A DNA stretch of 64,000 nt from the NCBI GenBank assembly GCA_921293015.1, contig OV121097.1, positions 34,163,929 through 34,227,928 on the forward strand, in the 5' to 3' direction. This DNA is from Phorcus lineatus (taxonomy: Eukaryota; Mollusca; Gastropoda; Trochida; Trochidae). Made by a program: the position numbers and the translations under genes. The notes beneath the pieces are model-generated. The model did not search any database. It was not told where the DNA came from and saw nothing but the letters and a program-made list of their open reading frames with translations. Positions 1 to 9,469 of the stretch are shown in pieces. Each line of letters begins with the position of its first letter. Position 1 is the first letter of the stretch.

Positions 1-150
1 TGGCTTCCATCTGCCTGATTGATGTAAAAAGCACCTTCCATAACATACTGGTGTCTGCTGTGTTGCCCTCATCAATCACAAACTTTTTTGGGGGGTGTTT
101 GGCAGTACCTTCGGCATCATGATCATGAGTTCCTCTGTCTGTAGCTTCTT
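1..150 (-). CDS. possible partial exon of an unknown gene (runs off left edge)
   Basis: On the minus strand one frame stays open from about position 150 to the window edge. It is preceded by a pyrimidine-rich stretch ending in AG (minus-strand tattttttcaag), which looks like a splice acceptor. The encoded peptide includes HPPKKFVIDEGNTADTSMLW followed by KVLFTSIRQMEA, a composition more like real protein than chance AT-rich ORFs. The start and the rest of the gene are not visible. It could equally be a fragment of a mobile-element protein. I do not recognise the family. Confidence 0.3.
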
Positions 151-153
151 GAA

Positions 154-1090
154 AAAATATAGGAATAATTTTTAGTGATCAATTCTTGACCACGTGTGAA
201 AGAATTCGCCTGGGTCCTAATCTAACGCTGAATTTCAAGTGATCGAAAACAGGACGACACATAATCAAGAGCACGTTAAATTGTCATATTAGCTGACGTT
301 TTTTTAGATTTTGCTTTTCGTAATCATTATAACTGATATTTAGTTACATAATACTTACAGAATAACATATACATATTTACTGTATTTAACATGATCAACA
401 CTCACCCTTGAAAACTCCCTCTTCCGAAACGATGAGCGCTAGGTCACTTCGACGTGAACGCCAAACGCCTGCTCGGCCATTTTTTGTTCTTTCACTCGCA
501 ATATTGCGCCAACAGTTTCTTAAATTATGGCATACATGTGTTGGCAAGACCGTGAGACATGCATCCGGCTTCATTTTTGGGTTTCGATTCTAACGTTGTA
601 GCCACAAAATTAGGTTTGATGTAGGAATCGCCGTTTAAATGTGCTGAACAAATGTAGCTGTATCATTATGTATCCACTTAGGCTACTGGGTCCTGATTTC
701 CAGTCGGTTCGGGTTCTTTGCACAATTTTCGTCCATGTTTTTGCGATATCCCATGGCAAAATATGAAGCATTAAATTTACTTGTGTGATGTTACTACAGT
801 TTACAGCCACCTAACACACATATACGAGGTATTTCCGACTCCTCTGTTCCCGACTTCCATTCGTCTCTATGTAAACAAATGGGGGACGATTCCCTTCGTG
901 ACGTCATTAGGTCAAAGGAAAGTGTCACTCAAAGATACAACACAGTTGAACTAGTTACAGCTTTTGCGATATTGTTAAACAAATTGTACGCGTTGAATAG
1001 CAGTTATAAAAAATCCATCAAATGGGTTCATTGACAAAAACATGCCTTCCAAACCAGGAGAGTTTTGTTATCTAACTTCCTTGATTAGAT
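154..1090. other. no gene seen
   Basis: AT-rich sequence with only short chance ORFs on both strands; nothing supportable was found. Confidence 0.5.
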
Positions 1091-1094
1091 AACA

Positions 1095-1185
1095 CGTGAA
1101 CCACGTGAGAGTGTCTCCTAGCGATATCGGTTTGTTTTTGAGATTACAAGTGGTAAATCATTGTAGAAAGACGTGTAACAGTATA
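1095..1185 (+). repeat. dispersed repeat, copy near left edge
   Basis: The stretch starting AACCACGTGAGAGTGTC and ending near AAATCATTGTAGA aligns with 20286-20375 in the same orientation (there AACCACGTGAGGGTGTC ... AAATCATTTTAGA). The shared part is about 90 bp, clearly diverged, and non-coding. It is an old copy of a dispersed repeat; its boundaries are not defined. Confidence 0.5.
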
Positions 1186-1449
1186 TGAACTATATTTGCC
1201 AATCTTTTGAATCAAAGGACAGTCGAGAGTGGGTAACTACAATAAATTGAGTTTTAACGTGACCAATTAATTGTGACCGGTATTTCATTATTTCAAAATT
1301 CGAATAAATATATGAAAGGCTTCTTAATATTAGGCAACAATTTTCCATTCATAATTTTGTTCGTCTTATATTAACACATCATTTCACTTTATACAAATAT
1401 AAATAACAGGGATTTTATTTTTCGTAGCGACTTGTCTAGCAAGAAGCCA

Positions 1450-1582
1450 CATTCATGCCTATAAAACCTACCCTACTACTATAAAGTCATTGTTTGTAGC
1501 GCCGGTTGGGCAATATTTCAATCATTAGCCGCGTACCGCTTGGATATAGAAGGATAGTAGTTGGGTAGGGTCTATTATGAAT
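1450..1582. repeat. small foldback (hairpin) element
   Basis: Arms of about 33 bp, imperfectly inverted: the left arm (1450-1484) contains CATTCATG, ACCTACCCTACTACTAT; the right arm (1551-1582) is its reverse complement with a few mismatches (ATAGTAGTTGGGTAGGGT, CATTCAT inverted). The arms enclose about 65 bp. The layout resembles a short MITE or a remnant of one. No target duplication was identified. Confidence 0.45.
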
Positions 1583-1589
1583 GTATGTC

Positions 1590-2328
1590 TTTCTAAGGCT
1601 ATTTCAAAGCGATACACGCCCCTCTGAAAGAAACGTTATCTGAAATTGAATTCTAAGACGAACTATATTGTAGACGTAGGGAAATACCGCTGTATCGACT
1701 GTAATAGTACTAACTTATGACCGCCAGTAATAAAAAACAAAACAAATCGAGCTTGCAATATCAAGTAAAAAAAAATTGTACGGACAGAAGGAAGTGGTTT
1801 GAAGTGCGCAGTCCGGCTTCGTCGATCATTGATAAGGAATGTACAAGTGTTGATCAATCTGTAAGTAGCTTTGCTTATAAACAGAAATAAGAACAATTTA
1901 AGGTTCCATTCTAATTTCAGCGTGTCTTTGCAATTCAGGACAATTGTATACATTTTAGCTAGTGGAAATTTTGTTTGAAAAACTTACTAGGAGTAATTTG
2001 TTAAAGGTATTCAGCGTTCTAGTTACTGACCCTTTTGACTACAAGTGAGCGTCTCTGCTAATACATGTTCAAGAAGTTTACATGGGCGTAGATACCTATA
2101 CGCAATGTACTCAATTGAGTACACTTTTTTTCTCCAAATTAGATAAAGGAAAAAACCCCATGAAAGCTAACATGAAACATCTAAAGATGAACATGGATAC
2201 AAAAAGAGACATTTTCTAAAAGTTTAGTTTCTTTTCCTGAGGAAAGATGATAAAGAAATGCAAACGAAATGTACACACAGTCTTCACAGCCTTTTCACAC
2301 GATTGGCAATTGGGTTCCGTCCTTTTGC
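1590..2328. other. no gene seen
   Basis: AT-rich non-coding sequence between a hairpin element and the first MITE copy. The longest open frame (1663-1953, minus) has no recognisable motif and was not accepted. Confidence 0.45.
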
Positions 2329-2329
2329 A

Positions 2330-2769
2330 AATGTCTCTAACAGAGGTAGCTCCGTCATAAATTCCTATACAACGAATAATACGATACGAAGGTTTTTCGG
2401 ACATGAAATGCAATCAAAATTAGCTGTGCAATCAGCGACGCCGTTTCATAAGTTATCATTTAAATCGCCAAAGTTTTTTCCGGAAGCTTAACAAAAGCTA
2501 AACTTTTTTCGAATATGCACCTTGCACTTTAAATCGTCCCTACAGAACACATACGCCTCATATTGCGACTTCATCATAGCATAGGCTTATGGGACAACAA
2601 TGATGTTATTCATGCATTCCGTGTTTTCATTGGCTAAAATATTGCCAGGTAGTTTAAGTTGCAAAATTGTCCCGCTATGGGAAACTGCCTGAAGGCCGAG
2701 AAAGCTTCGTAATAAAACAGAGGTTATATAGGAATTTATGACGGAGCTACCTCTCTTGGGAGAGAATGC
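2330..2769. mobile_element. MITE family A, copy 1 (long terminal inverted repeats)
   Basis: This about 440-bp unit begins with AGAGGTAGCTCCGTCATAAA and ends with the reverse complement of the same motif. The inverted similarity extends roughly 60 bp inward through the 'cctctgt..t.attacgaag' block. It has no coding capacity. Two more copies occur at 35316-35758 and 61367-61803 with the same internal landmarks (AATATGCACCTT, ACATACGCCTCAT, TTCATTGGCTGAAATATTGCCAGG). This copy shows no clear target duplication. The architecture fits a MULE-type non-autonomous element; the superfamily is inferred from copy 2's 9-bp duplication. Confidence 0.75.
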
Positions 2770-3424
2770 TAATAGTCGTCTTAAAAAGGCGCTGTCTGTG
2801 TGGCTGGAGTCACATGTGTCAAACTTTTAGTAATGTGTAATTTAAAGTGAATAACCGAGTGTTGTTGATTGGATCATCTTAACAAAATGAAGAAATAGTT
2901 GCGATTTTTTAAAATGGACAAGTACGTGCGCCAAATGCCAAATAGTCAAACATAATTTTGGAAACTCATCTTAATCAGACAGTAGAAATTATTGTTTTTA
3001 CGGGTCGAATAAGAATAATTAATGTAAAATAGAAGTGATAATTTTTGCATCTGCACAAACACAAGTTTTTAAAATTATTTTATTTCAAAATTGATGATTA
3101 AATTATAAGGGGAAGAATATTTGATAATTTCAATTTTATATCACTATATATGGTATTTAGATTTGTATCAAAGTCAGGGCATATGGCACAGAATATGAAG
3201 GAGTCGTACGTGTATGCTCCTGAACACAGTCAAAATAACGGGGATAGATACATACATACAATTTGCACCTTGTTCATAAATGTGAGACGATAATACATCT
3301 AATGGACCTGTGGGTCCCTGATTTTAAGGATTGACGTGCCTTTTGATTTGTGAGCCGATCTGAAGCCAAATCAAGATAACCTAGAACGGAAGACAAGCGA
3401 TACAATAAATCAAGACATTAATAG
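2770..3424. other. no gene seen
   Basis: AT-rich intergenic sequence between the MITE and the duplicated upstream block; no coding or RNA gene evidence. Confidence 0.45.
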
Positions 3425-4145
3425 TTTGCTATATGAATTTGCTTGAACATGTACAAAGAACACAGAGTTAAGCAACACATGAAACAAACATAAAGGTTTT
3501 AAACTTCTAGTGATTTTTATTATTTATTGTTTGATAATATGTTATTTACAAAAATGCCAAAACAATTTATTTCCTCAAATAATTTCAAAATATCAATCAG
3601 ACAATTTCATATTTTTGTAAATTTTAATAGGCATTTTAATTGGCATTGAACAGAAGGTGTAATTCAATCAATGGAAGATAAAGATGACTGAAACATAGTT
3701 ACACCATTTCTTTATAAGCAAACTCATATACATTTCCCTTGTTTGAATTCCTTTAAGTTGATGTTTTTCTACAAAACACGCCTTTTAGAAGCTCATCTAA
3801 AAAGTCATTTGGAATTTATTCAAGCGAGACACCATATATCAAAAATGCATTTAAGTCCAAGTGAGTTTATTAGATAGACAACGTCTTCAGTTACCTTCTC
3901 ATGTATTAATTAGAGATGTAATATAATTTTAATGGCTTCAAAACACCAGAACTGATTGGTACCATGAAGCAGGAATCATTCTACCCTCTGGCTCACGACT
4001 GAAATTACGTATTCTTGTTTTAAAACAAAATATATCCTTTTGCTCATTATTTAATATTGAAACTGCCACACCGTAATACCGTGTTTCAGGTACTCATTTT
4101 TTTACAGCTTTGGGGGGACTGAATGCAATGGGGAATGCGACCTCC
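3425..4145 (+). repeat. duplicated non-coding block, copy 1 (upstream of the TRIM-type gene)
   Basis: From about 3590 to 4145 this sequence aligns in direct orientation with about 37095-37750. Shared landmarks include CAATCAATGGAAGATAAAGA / CAATCAATAGAAGATAAATA, TTCCTTGTTTGAAT-like text, and the end block GTAATACCG..TTTCAGGTAC. The segment 3425-3545 instead matches 36965-37095 in reverse complement, so a small inversion separates the two copies. This copy lies about 1 kb upstream of the TRIM-type start codon; the other lies just upstream of the exon at 38109. It may be a segmental duplication of a promoter-proximal region or two copies of an old unclassified repeat; I favour neither strongly. 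Confidence 0.6.
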
Positions 4146-5122
4146 ATTGAGTACAACATCTGAAATCATAATTCATCCTATGTTTTTAACAAATATGTAG
4201 CCCCATGTAGTTCGCCCTACATCTGTCGGTACTTCTGTCTGTGACTTTTTTACTATTTTATCTTCTCCTGACTCAGAAAAATCGAATTCTTGTGTACAAA
4301 CATCTTGACTTTTGAAGTTTTTCAGTTTTAGATTTGGTGACTCTATGACCCTTAATTTGGGCCGCAGGGGTCACACCCTTTGAACCTATTTTCACCTTCT
4401 TCTCAGAAGCTAGAGGCCTAGAAAGCTGAAAATGTGTGTACAGAAACCATCAACCATTGTTAGGAATCAAACCGAATCATCTGGGTTCGAATGAACAGAA
4501 TTGAAATCTACAGGATTTCTTTTGAATGTGCCCTTCTGAATAGGAGTGAAGTAGGAATATAAAATGCTTTGCATAATATGGTTTGTATTCAATTGTGTTT
4601 TAGTGGTGTTTATCACGGGAACATTTAAATTTGCTTCTGAAACTGCTACACTTGATTGCTGGTCACGTTTTCGAATTATAAGTCATTATCCATAACTTGA
4701 ATTAATTCTAACAACATTGATTATGATTTGTTTGTGTCTGAGATGCACTCAAGAGTTTGTATATCATACATCAGGTACCAGCAAGTAGGATCAAATGTGA
4801 CGAAAAGTAAGCTGCTGATTCTGGGTCATGTAAAAAGCTCAAGTCCACGATGTAACTGTAAAGGAATGCAAATTGCGTACTCTAACTTTACACTAGACCA
4901 CTCTGAGGCTATATTAAGATCTAATGTAGTTGCCGTTAGACCTTCAACATTTGGAAACATCGTGGCGTAGTGTTTATATAACATTAGCAATTTTTTCTGT
5001 ATCAGTGTTTATGAAAGAAGGAAGCTTAAAAATAATCATGATAATAAATTACAGATTTGATTACAGATATCATAATTATTATTTATGTTGAAAGTATTTC
5101 AGATGAAACAAAAAGCGCAGCA
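4146..5122 (+). promoter_or_regulatory. upstream and probable 5' UTR region of the TRIM-type gene
   Basis: Non-coding. A TATA-like TTTATATAA lies near 4972-4980, and a possible splice acceptor (GTATTTCAG, ending 5101) sits 21 bp before the chosen ATG at 5123. This would allow a non-coding first exon or a spliced 5' UTR. The assignment is weak because AT-rich DNA yields such motifs by chance. The open frame at 4728-4970 shows no protein-family features. Confidence 0.25.
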
Positions 5123-6211
5123 ATGGCGACAGCTACGGACAAATTTGATGTGAGCGATTTGAAGGAAAACTTTTTGGAATGTTCAGTTTGTCTTGAACAC
5201 TTCGATCAAGCAGAACGACGTCCTCGACTCCTTGTCAACTGCCTTCATGCTTTTTGTACACAGTGCCTGGAGCAGCTTCTGAAAAAAGAGGGAAGGGGAC
5301 AAGTCACTTGTCCAAACTGCCGACAGGTTCAGAAGGTCAAAGGAAACGCCCACTCTTGTCCTATCGATCCAGTCAGAAACAAGCTGGTGGATTTTGTTCA
5401 TTTTAAGGAAGACAAGAAAATACCTTGCACTGATTGTCCTGACAAGGGTCATGCAGTTGCCCGCTGTCAAGAATGTCAAAGTTACATGTGCACACCTTGT
5501 AAGGATGCTCATCAACGAACCCTATCTACAAGAAGACATACGTGCCAATCTTTGAAAGATGCTTTGCGTGAACCAATCAAGAATTTCCGGAGTCATTATT
5601 GCAAAGAACACCCAGATCATAAGATTGAGTTTTACTGCAAAAAGTGTTCCAGTCTTTGTTGTGTATCTTGTCCCATTGTCATACACAAAGGTCATGACCT
5701 TGACCCTATTGATGAGGCTGCAAACTCCATGTTGTCGTCCTTGAAAACCAAAATGACAGATGTTGATAAGTCAACTTTTCTGCTAATGAAAAAGAAAACT
5801 TCACTTGAGAAGGAATCCAAAAAGCATGAATTAAATCTGAAGGAAAATACTCTTTCCATTCAACATACATTTAACGATTTGAATGGAATGCTGAAAATCA
5901 GAGAAAACAAGCTTATCACTGAACTACAGCAAAGAACGGAAAGTACTGTAAGTGGTTTGAAGAAGCAGAGAGAGGCTACAGAAGACAGTCTTGCTCAGAT
6001 GGAGTCTTCCCTGGAATACTTCAAACAAATGGAAAGCAAGTCTGATGACTGTGAAGTTCTTCTTGCAGGACCTGTCCTGGTCAAATCTCTTGAGGCCTCA
6101 GCTGCTGTGGATCTAACTCAAGATGTTCAACAGCCAACGTGGAATTTCTCACCTGGAGAGTTGAAATATTGGATCTCAAAGGTGTACAATGAGGGGAAAA
6201 TAACTTCCACA
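5123..6211 (+). CDS. exon 1: RING finger, two B-boxes, coiled coil
   Basis: These are residues 1-363 of the model. The RING finger spans about residues 20-66 (C20, C23, C40, H42, C45, C48, C63, C66; C3HC4 pattern complete). B-box 1 covers about 102-139 (CTDC...CQEC...CTPC...H...H), and B-box 2 about 160-191 (CKEH...CKKC...CVSC...H...H). Both keep their zinc ligands. From about 200 to 335 the sequence is lysine/glutamate/leucine-rich with heptad-like spacing, as expected for the TRIM coiled coil that makes antiparallel dimers. The exon ends at a strong donor (gtaagt). The open frame runs 42 nt beyond it, giving a possible truncated isoform by intron retention. Confidence 0.85.
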
Positions 6212-8842
6212 GTAAGTACATGCATCCCCAAAAAGTTTTGGGTTATAAGATAATTCCATGTGACTCATTTTTAACTAATTCTATTTATTTTCCAGTTTAC
6301 ATTTCATTGTTCTCCTTTGAAACAAAGCGGGGCTAAAAACAACTCATTCACTGAAAAATATCATGAACAATCCAATCAGCCTTATTTCATGCCTATGAGA
6401 CCAATAATGACTGGCTTCTGATACGCTAACTTAAAGCCTACCGTATGCGTTAAATAAGCCAAGAGCCAGCACATGGACTTACATAAAAAATGGAGTGTTG
6501 GTTGTCGGAATAACGAGAGGTCAGTGAGGACGTTGCTTACAGCTATGAGGATTGTGATTTGGTGAGTCATTTTTCAAGCCACTTTCCATGCTATTTTGAG
6601 CTTTAGTGATATATTTTTTCAATAGTAATATGGTTTTATTCTGTTCACAGGCGGATGTCGAGGAGGAGATAGTCATGGTACATTGAGCTTTTGTAACTTT
6701 ATTCTATATCAATTCTATCCATGCAAGAAACTCATTTGTTAGAAAGTTTCTATCTAATAAACTGGTTTTCTGAGTATTGATGACTGTCACAGTACGATAG
6801 ATATGAAATTTCAGTTTAGTTTTGTTAAATCAATCAATTTAAATCAAATGTAAATGCCTTTTCTCACAGGAGTATAGTTTGAATTACTATGCTTTATGTC
6901 AAGTTGAAAGCATTCGATGCAGGTTTTCCCGCTTTTCTGTCTCCAGGAAGACATGAAGTTAATACTTGGACCCCACATGAACTGGCATGAAATGCTGAAC
7001 CCGGCACCTCTATCGCTATGTCTCCTAGGACTCCTTGTACTGGGAACTTTGGAGAAGGACGTGTCCTTAGTAAAACACCAAGAACCTCTTCGCACCAGTA
7101 TAGAACAAGTTGCCATTGAGGGGTGTTTAGCATTCCATGCTGCTAACAAGAACATGGACCAAATTCGTCTCCTGACCCTTCAAGTTCCAAAACATGTCAA
7201 GAATGCTGTTAAGGTACTAAGTTCATTATGAAATTAAAATTTTATTCCTTATCTAAAGATTTTGAAGAGAATCAAAAGTATTCATAAAGTTCAAATTTGT
7301 TTGCAGTTCGTCATTGGAGGCAGTTATATGGAAATTGAAGAATTAGTCCCTGATATTTTGAGGAACATTGCTAAAATTTTGGAAACATGCACCGAAAAAG
7401 CACAGGAAGTTGAGACGCAGTTTACAAATGTCATGGAGCTTATAGGTGAATTGCAGGAATCCCGTAATCTGGCTACAGGAGAATTTGAGGAAAAGTTAAG
7501 GACAGCAAGAGCAGACCAGGAGGTGAAAATGAAAAGAAAAGAGGAGACAGAAGCCAGCAAGAAACGGATTGATGACGAGTATAAGGAGATGAGAGATCAT
7601 CTGAGGAAATCGAGAGAGCATGGAAAGACATTGGACTTCAAACCTTCTGAAGGTAAAACTTTGAGATTGAAATTCCTTGAAGGTTTTGGCAGAGCTGCTA
7701 CTGGACGTGTAGCTGCTGTTTTAAATGGTGGTATGCTGCGGCCACTTAGAAGACAACCAAAAGCTAAAACGAAAGAAGATGATTCACTGGTGTTTGAAGT
7801 TGAAAAATTGGCCATAACTGTGCAACAACTGATTGAGATTGCTTCCGAGTGGTTAAATGGCACCCCTGTTGAAGACCTGTTGCTTTATAGTGCTGAGGCA
7901 TCTTTTAGAGATGTTACAGGGGCACTTCTCGCCTACACTGGAAAAGTTAAATCTTCGATTGTAAAAATCATTAGTCTTGGATCTGAGCTTTGTGAGTTGC
8001 TGGGAATGTACAGCAAACGAGCGAATCCGTGTGAAAAGGAGAAAAAAAGGATCATTACCTTATTAACGCAACTTGATAGTAAAACAAAAGGGCTACAAAA
8101 CTCTGTTACAGTCACATGTAAAGAAAATTACCAATTCAAAGTCAGCCAAGCATCATCCACTTTAGAAGCTGCAAGACAGGATTTACAGGAAACAAGCAGG
8201 AGAGCTGAGGATGCAAGTGAAAAGGTTGACAATATCATTGCTGAATTAGCGGAGATCAGGCTTGACCAAGTTGACTTTGAGAATATAAAAGTCCAATGGG
8301 AAACATTGGTTCGGTTCTTCCAAACAATGTCCAACTTGATCAAATGTAGTATGGATGAGAACGTTAAGAACTTTGTTCAAGGTGCAGAAAAATACAAACG
8401 ATTTCGTCTCGATTACAGCTTTTCAAATATGCTAAGAGATATGATAATCACACAAGCCTCAGAAGTTTACAAGATTGCATTCATGGTCAACAACCTGTCA
8501 GCGATGTACGTAGAAGTCTCCGAGAAACATATCATGGATCAGGTATCCAGACTTGGTCATCTTCTCTCTCTGGCTCCCGAAACTGAGAAACATTTTATTG
8601 TCAAGAAACAACTTGACCTCAGAAGACAGGCTCAAGATGCAACTTCCTCCATAGCTGATATAGTTCGTCGGAAGCAGAAAGAGTTTGATACCAAGATACA
8701 GAAGTGGATCAAAACCATTGAAACGGAGATGCGATCTGTACTTCCTCCTCCAAAACCTACAGCTCCTGAGGTGGAGGTTGAAATGCAAAGAAACTTTCAG
8801 AAGGTTAGGAAAGAAGAGCAGCAATTCAGTGACTGGGTCTAA
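5123..8842 (+). CDS. TRIM-type RING/B-box protein with novel helical C-terminal module (4 exons)
   Basis: The spliced model is 5123-6211, 6651-6677, 6947-7213 and 7307-8842, with stop TAA at 8840. Every junction is GT/AG and phase 0: ACA|gtaagt, cacag|GCG, ATG|gtacat, ctccag|GAA, AAG|gtacta, ttgcag|TTC. The product is about 972 residues. Exon 1 encodes RING, B-box 1, B-box 2 and coiled coil. Exons 2-4 encode about 609 residues of mostly charged helical sequence instead of the usual NHL, filamin or PRY-SPRY ligand-binding domain. By family knowledge the RING predicts E3 ubiquitin (or SUMO/ISG15-like) ligase activity in the cytoplasm, with the C-terminus choosing the partner; what that partner is cannot be read here. 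I chose ATG 5123 rather than the in-frame ATG at 5057 because the 22 residues upstream are isoleucine-rich UTR-like sequence and a candidate acceptor lies between. If splicing stopped after exon 1, retained-intron read-through would end at 6253. Confidence 0.75.
6651..6677 (+). CDS. exon 2: 27-nt mini-exon (inferred)
   Basis: An acceptor (tctgttcacag) is followed by 27 nt encoding ADVEEEIVM and then a gtacat donor. Both ends are phase 0, so inclusion or skipping leaves the reading frame intact. It is supported only by splice signals and phase, so it could be an artefact of pattern matching or an alternatively used cassette. Confidence 0.45.
6947..7213 (+). CDS. exon 3: 89-residue module, start of the helical region
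   Basis: Residues about 373-461 of the model begin EDMKLILGPHMNWHEML and end NMDQIRLLTLQVPKHVKNAV-K. An uncharged leucine-rich stretch (APLSLCLLGLLVLGTL) occupies about residues 391-406, long enough for a buried or membrane-contacting helix. It has no homology that I recognise to named domains. A clear paralogue of the entire exon occurs at 63626-63919, including the conserved KNMDQIRL core, the same acceptor/donor phases and the same EDM start, which strongly supports it as a real coding exon. Confidence 0.8.
7307..8842 (+). CDS. exon 4: large helical C-terminal module (about 511 residues)
   Basis: This single long exon encodes residues about 462-972. It starts FVIGGSYMEIEELVPDILRN and runs through long charged helices (KLRTARADQEVKMKRKEE and similar) to a glycine/alanine-rich, weakly charged segment (FGRAATGRVAAVLNGGM) about 140 residues in. 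Further helix-rich sequence follows, with a proline-rich patch (VLPPPKPTAPEVEVE) near the C-terminus. The pattern of long amphipathic helices around a short apolar hairpin-like segment is loosely reminiscent of ClyA/HBL-type alpha-helical membrane-active proteins, but equally of ordinary coiled-coil scaffolds. No catalytic motif was seen. The function is unknown. Confidence 0.75.
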   Translation, partial: FVIGGSYMEIEELVPDILRNIAKILETCTEKAQEVETQFTNVMELIGELQESRNLATGEFEEKLRTARADQEVKMKRKEETEASKKRIDDEYKEMRDHLRKSREHGKTLDFKPSEGKTLRLKFLEGFGRAATGRVAAVLNGGMLRPLRRQPKAKTKEDDSLVFEVEKLAITVQQLIEIASEWLNGTPVEDLLLYSAEASFRDVTGALLAYTGKVKSSIVKIISLGSELCELLGMYSKRANPCEKEKKRIITLLTQLDSKTKGLQNSVTVTCKENYQFKVSQASSTLEAARQDLQETSRRAEDASEKVDNIIAELAEIRLDQVDFENIKVQWETLVRFFQTMSNLIKCSMDENVKNFVQGAEKYKRFRLDYSFSNMLRDMIITQASEVYKIAFMVNNLSAMYVEVSEKHIMDQVSRLGHLLSLAPETEKHFIVKKQLDLRRQAQDATSSIADIVRRKQKEFDTKIQKWIKTIETEMRSVLPPPKPTAPEVEVEMQRNFQKVRKEEQQFSDWV

Positions 8843-8879
8843 CTAAAAATATATAAATCCGCGAATCCTTTCAATTGTC

Positions 8880-9110
8880 AAGCTTTCACCTAGGACTTGG
8901 ACAATGTCACTGAACAACCAGCCAGCTTTTACAAGGGACTTGGCACATGCTGCCTTTCAACTATCCAACTATTATATAAGACTTGGACCATGTCACATTA
9001 TTAGTATCACGGTTTCACCTATGACTTGGTCCATGTCACCTTATAACTATAAATCTTTCATAACCTTGCTAGGATCCAAGTTTTGTCACCTGTTACCAGA
9101 CGAGACAGAG
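8880..9110 (+). repeat. short degenerate tandem repeat in the probable 3' UTR
   Basis: A motif of the form CTTTCACCTAGGACTTGGAC-AATGTCAC recurs about four or five times at 40-60-bp spacing (around 8883, 8928, 8978, 9014 and 9055), with drift. It starts about 40 bp after the stop codon of the TRIM-type gene. The frame 8904-9173 that crosses it is a by-product of the repeat and not accepted as a gene. It could be a minisatellite or a decayed element. Confidence 0.5.
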
Positions 9111-9469
9111 GCCCGGTTTCATCAGCATTATAAAGATTCGGGAGTTCTAAACCAGCGACAAACATTTGAATAGTTAGGAGCATTCTTACCAATCATATCA
9201 AAAGCTTTGCATCCCTCCTTGGTAAGCAAATTGATGGCATGAAATTGTTCATGTTTGAGGGAATCCATGATTAAGGCAACCCCTAGGTCAGTGCAGCTTT
9301 TATATCTAAATGCCTGTCGTGTACAATTTGTTTTGACATGTGTCAATATTATCTTTTGACTAAAGTAGCACCTGTTATAAGCTGACACTGTTTATGTTAA
9401 TACGAATGCACAGCTTGCAAAACTTATTGAAAACCACTCATTTGCCATCGCTGGTGAAAATAATGAATC

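Noticed and set aside
408..593. 61-codon ORF on + strand (and a short MAEQAFGVHVE-like start on the opposite strand)
   Set aside because: No family features; the minus-strand start lacks a proper donor and its phase does not fit the exon-like frame at 1-150.
6212..6600. PRY-SPRY or NHL exon after the TRIM exon
   Set aside because: No frame in the intron or downstream shows the LDP/WEVE or NHL repeat patterns; the continuing exons are the helical module.
7324..8824. Several minus-strand ORFs of 60-108 codons opposite exon 4
   Set aside because: They mirror the strong coding frame of exon 4 and show no motifs.
9128..9388. 86-codon minus-strand ORF beside the Tc1 remnant
   Set aside because: Not recognisable as transposase C-terminus or host protein; partly overlaps repetitive 3' UTR sequence.
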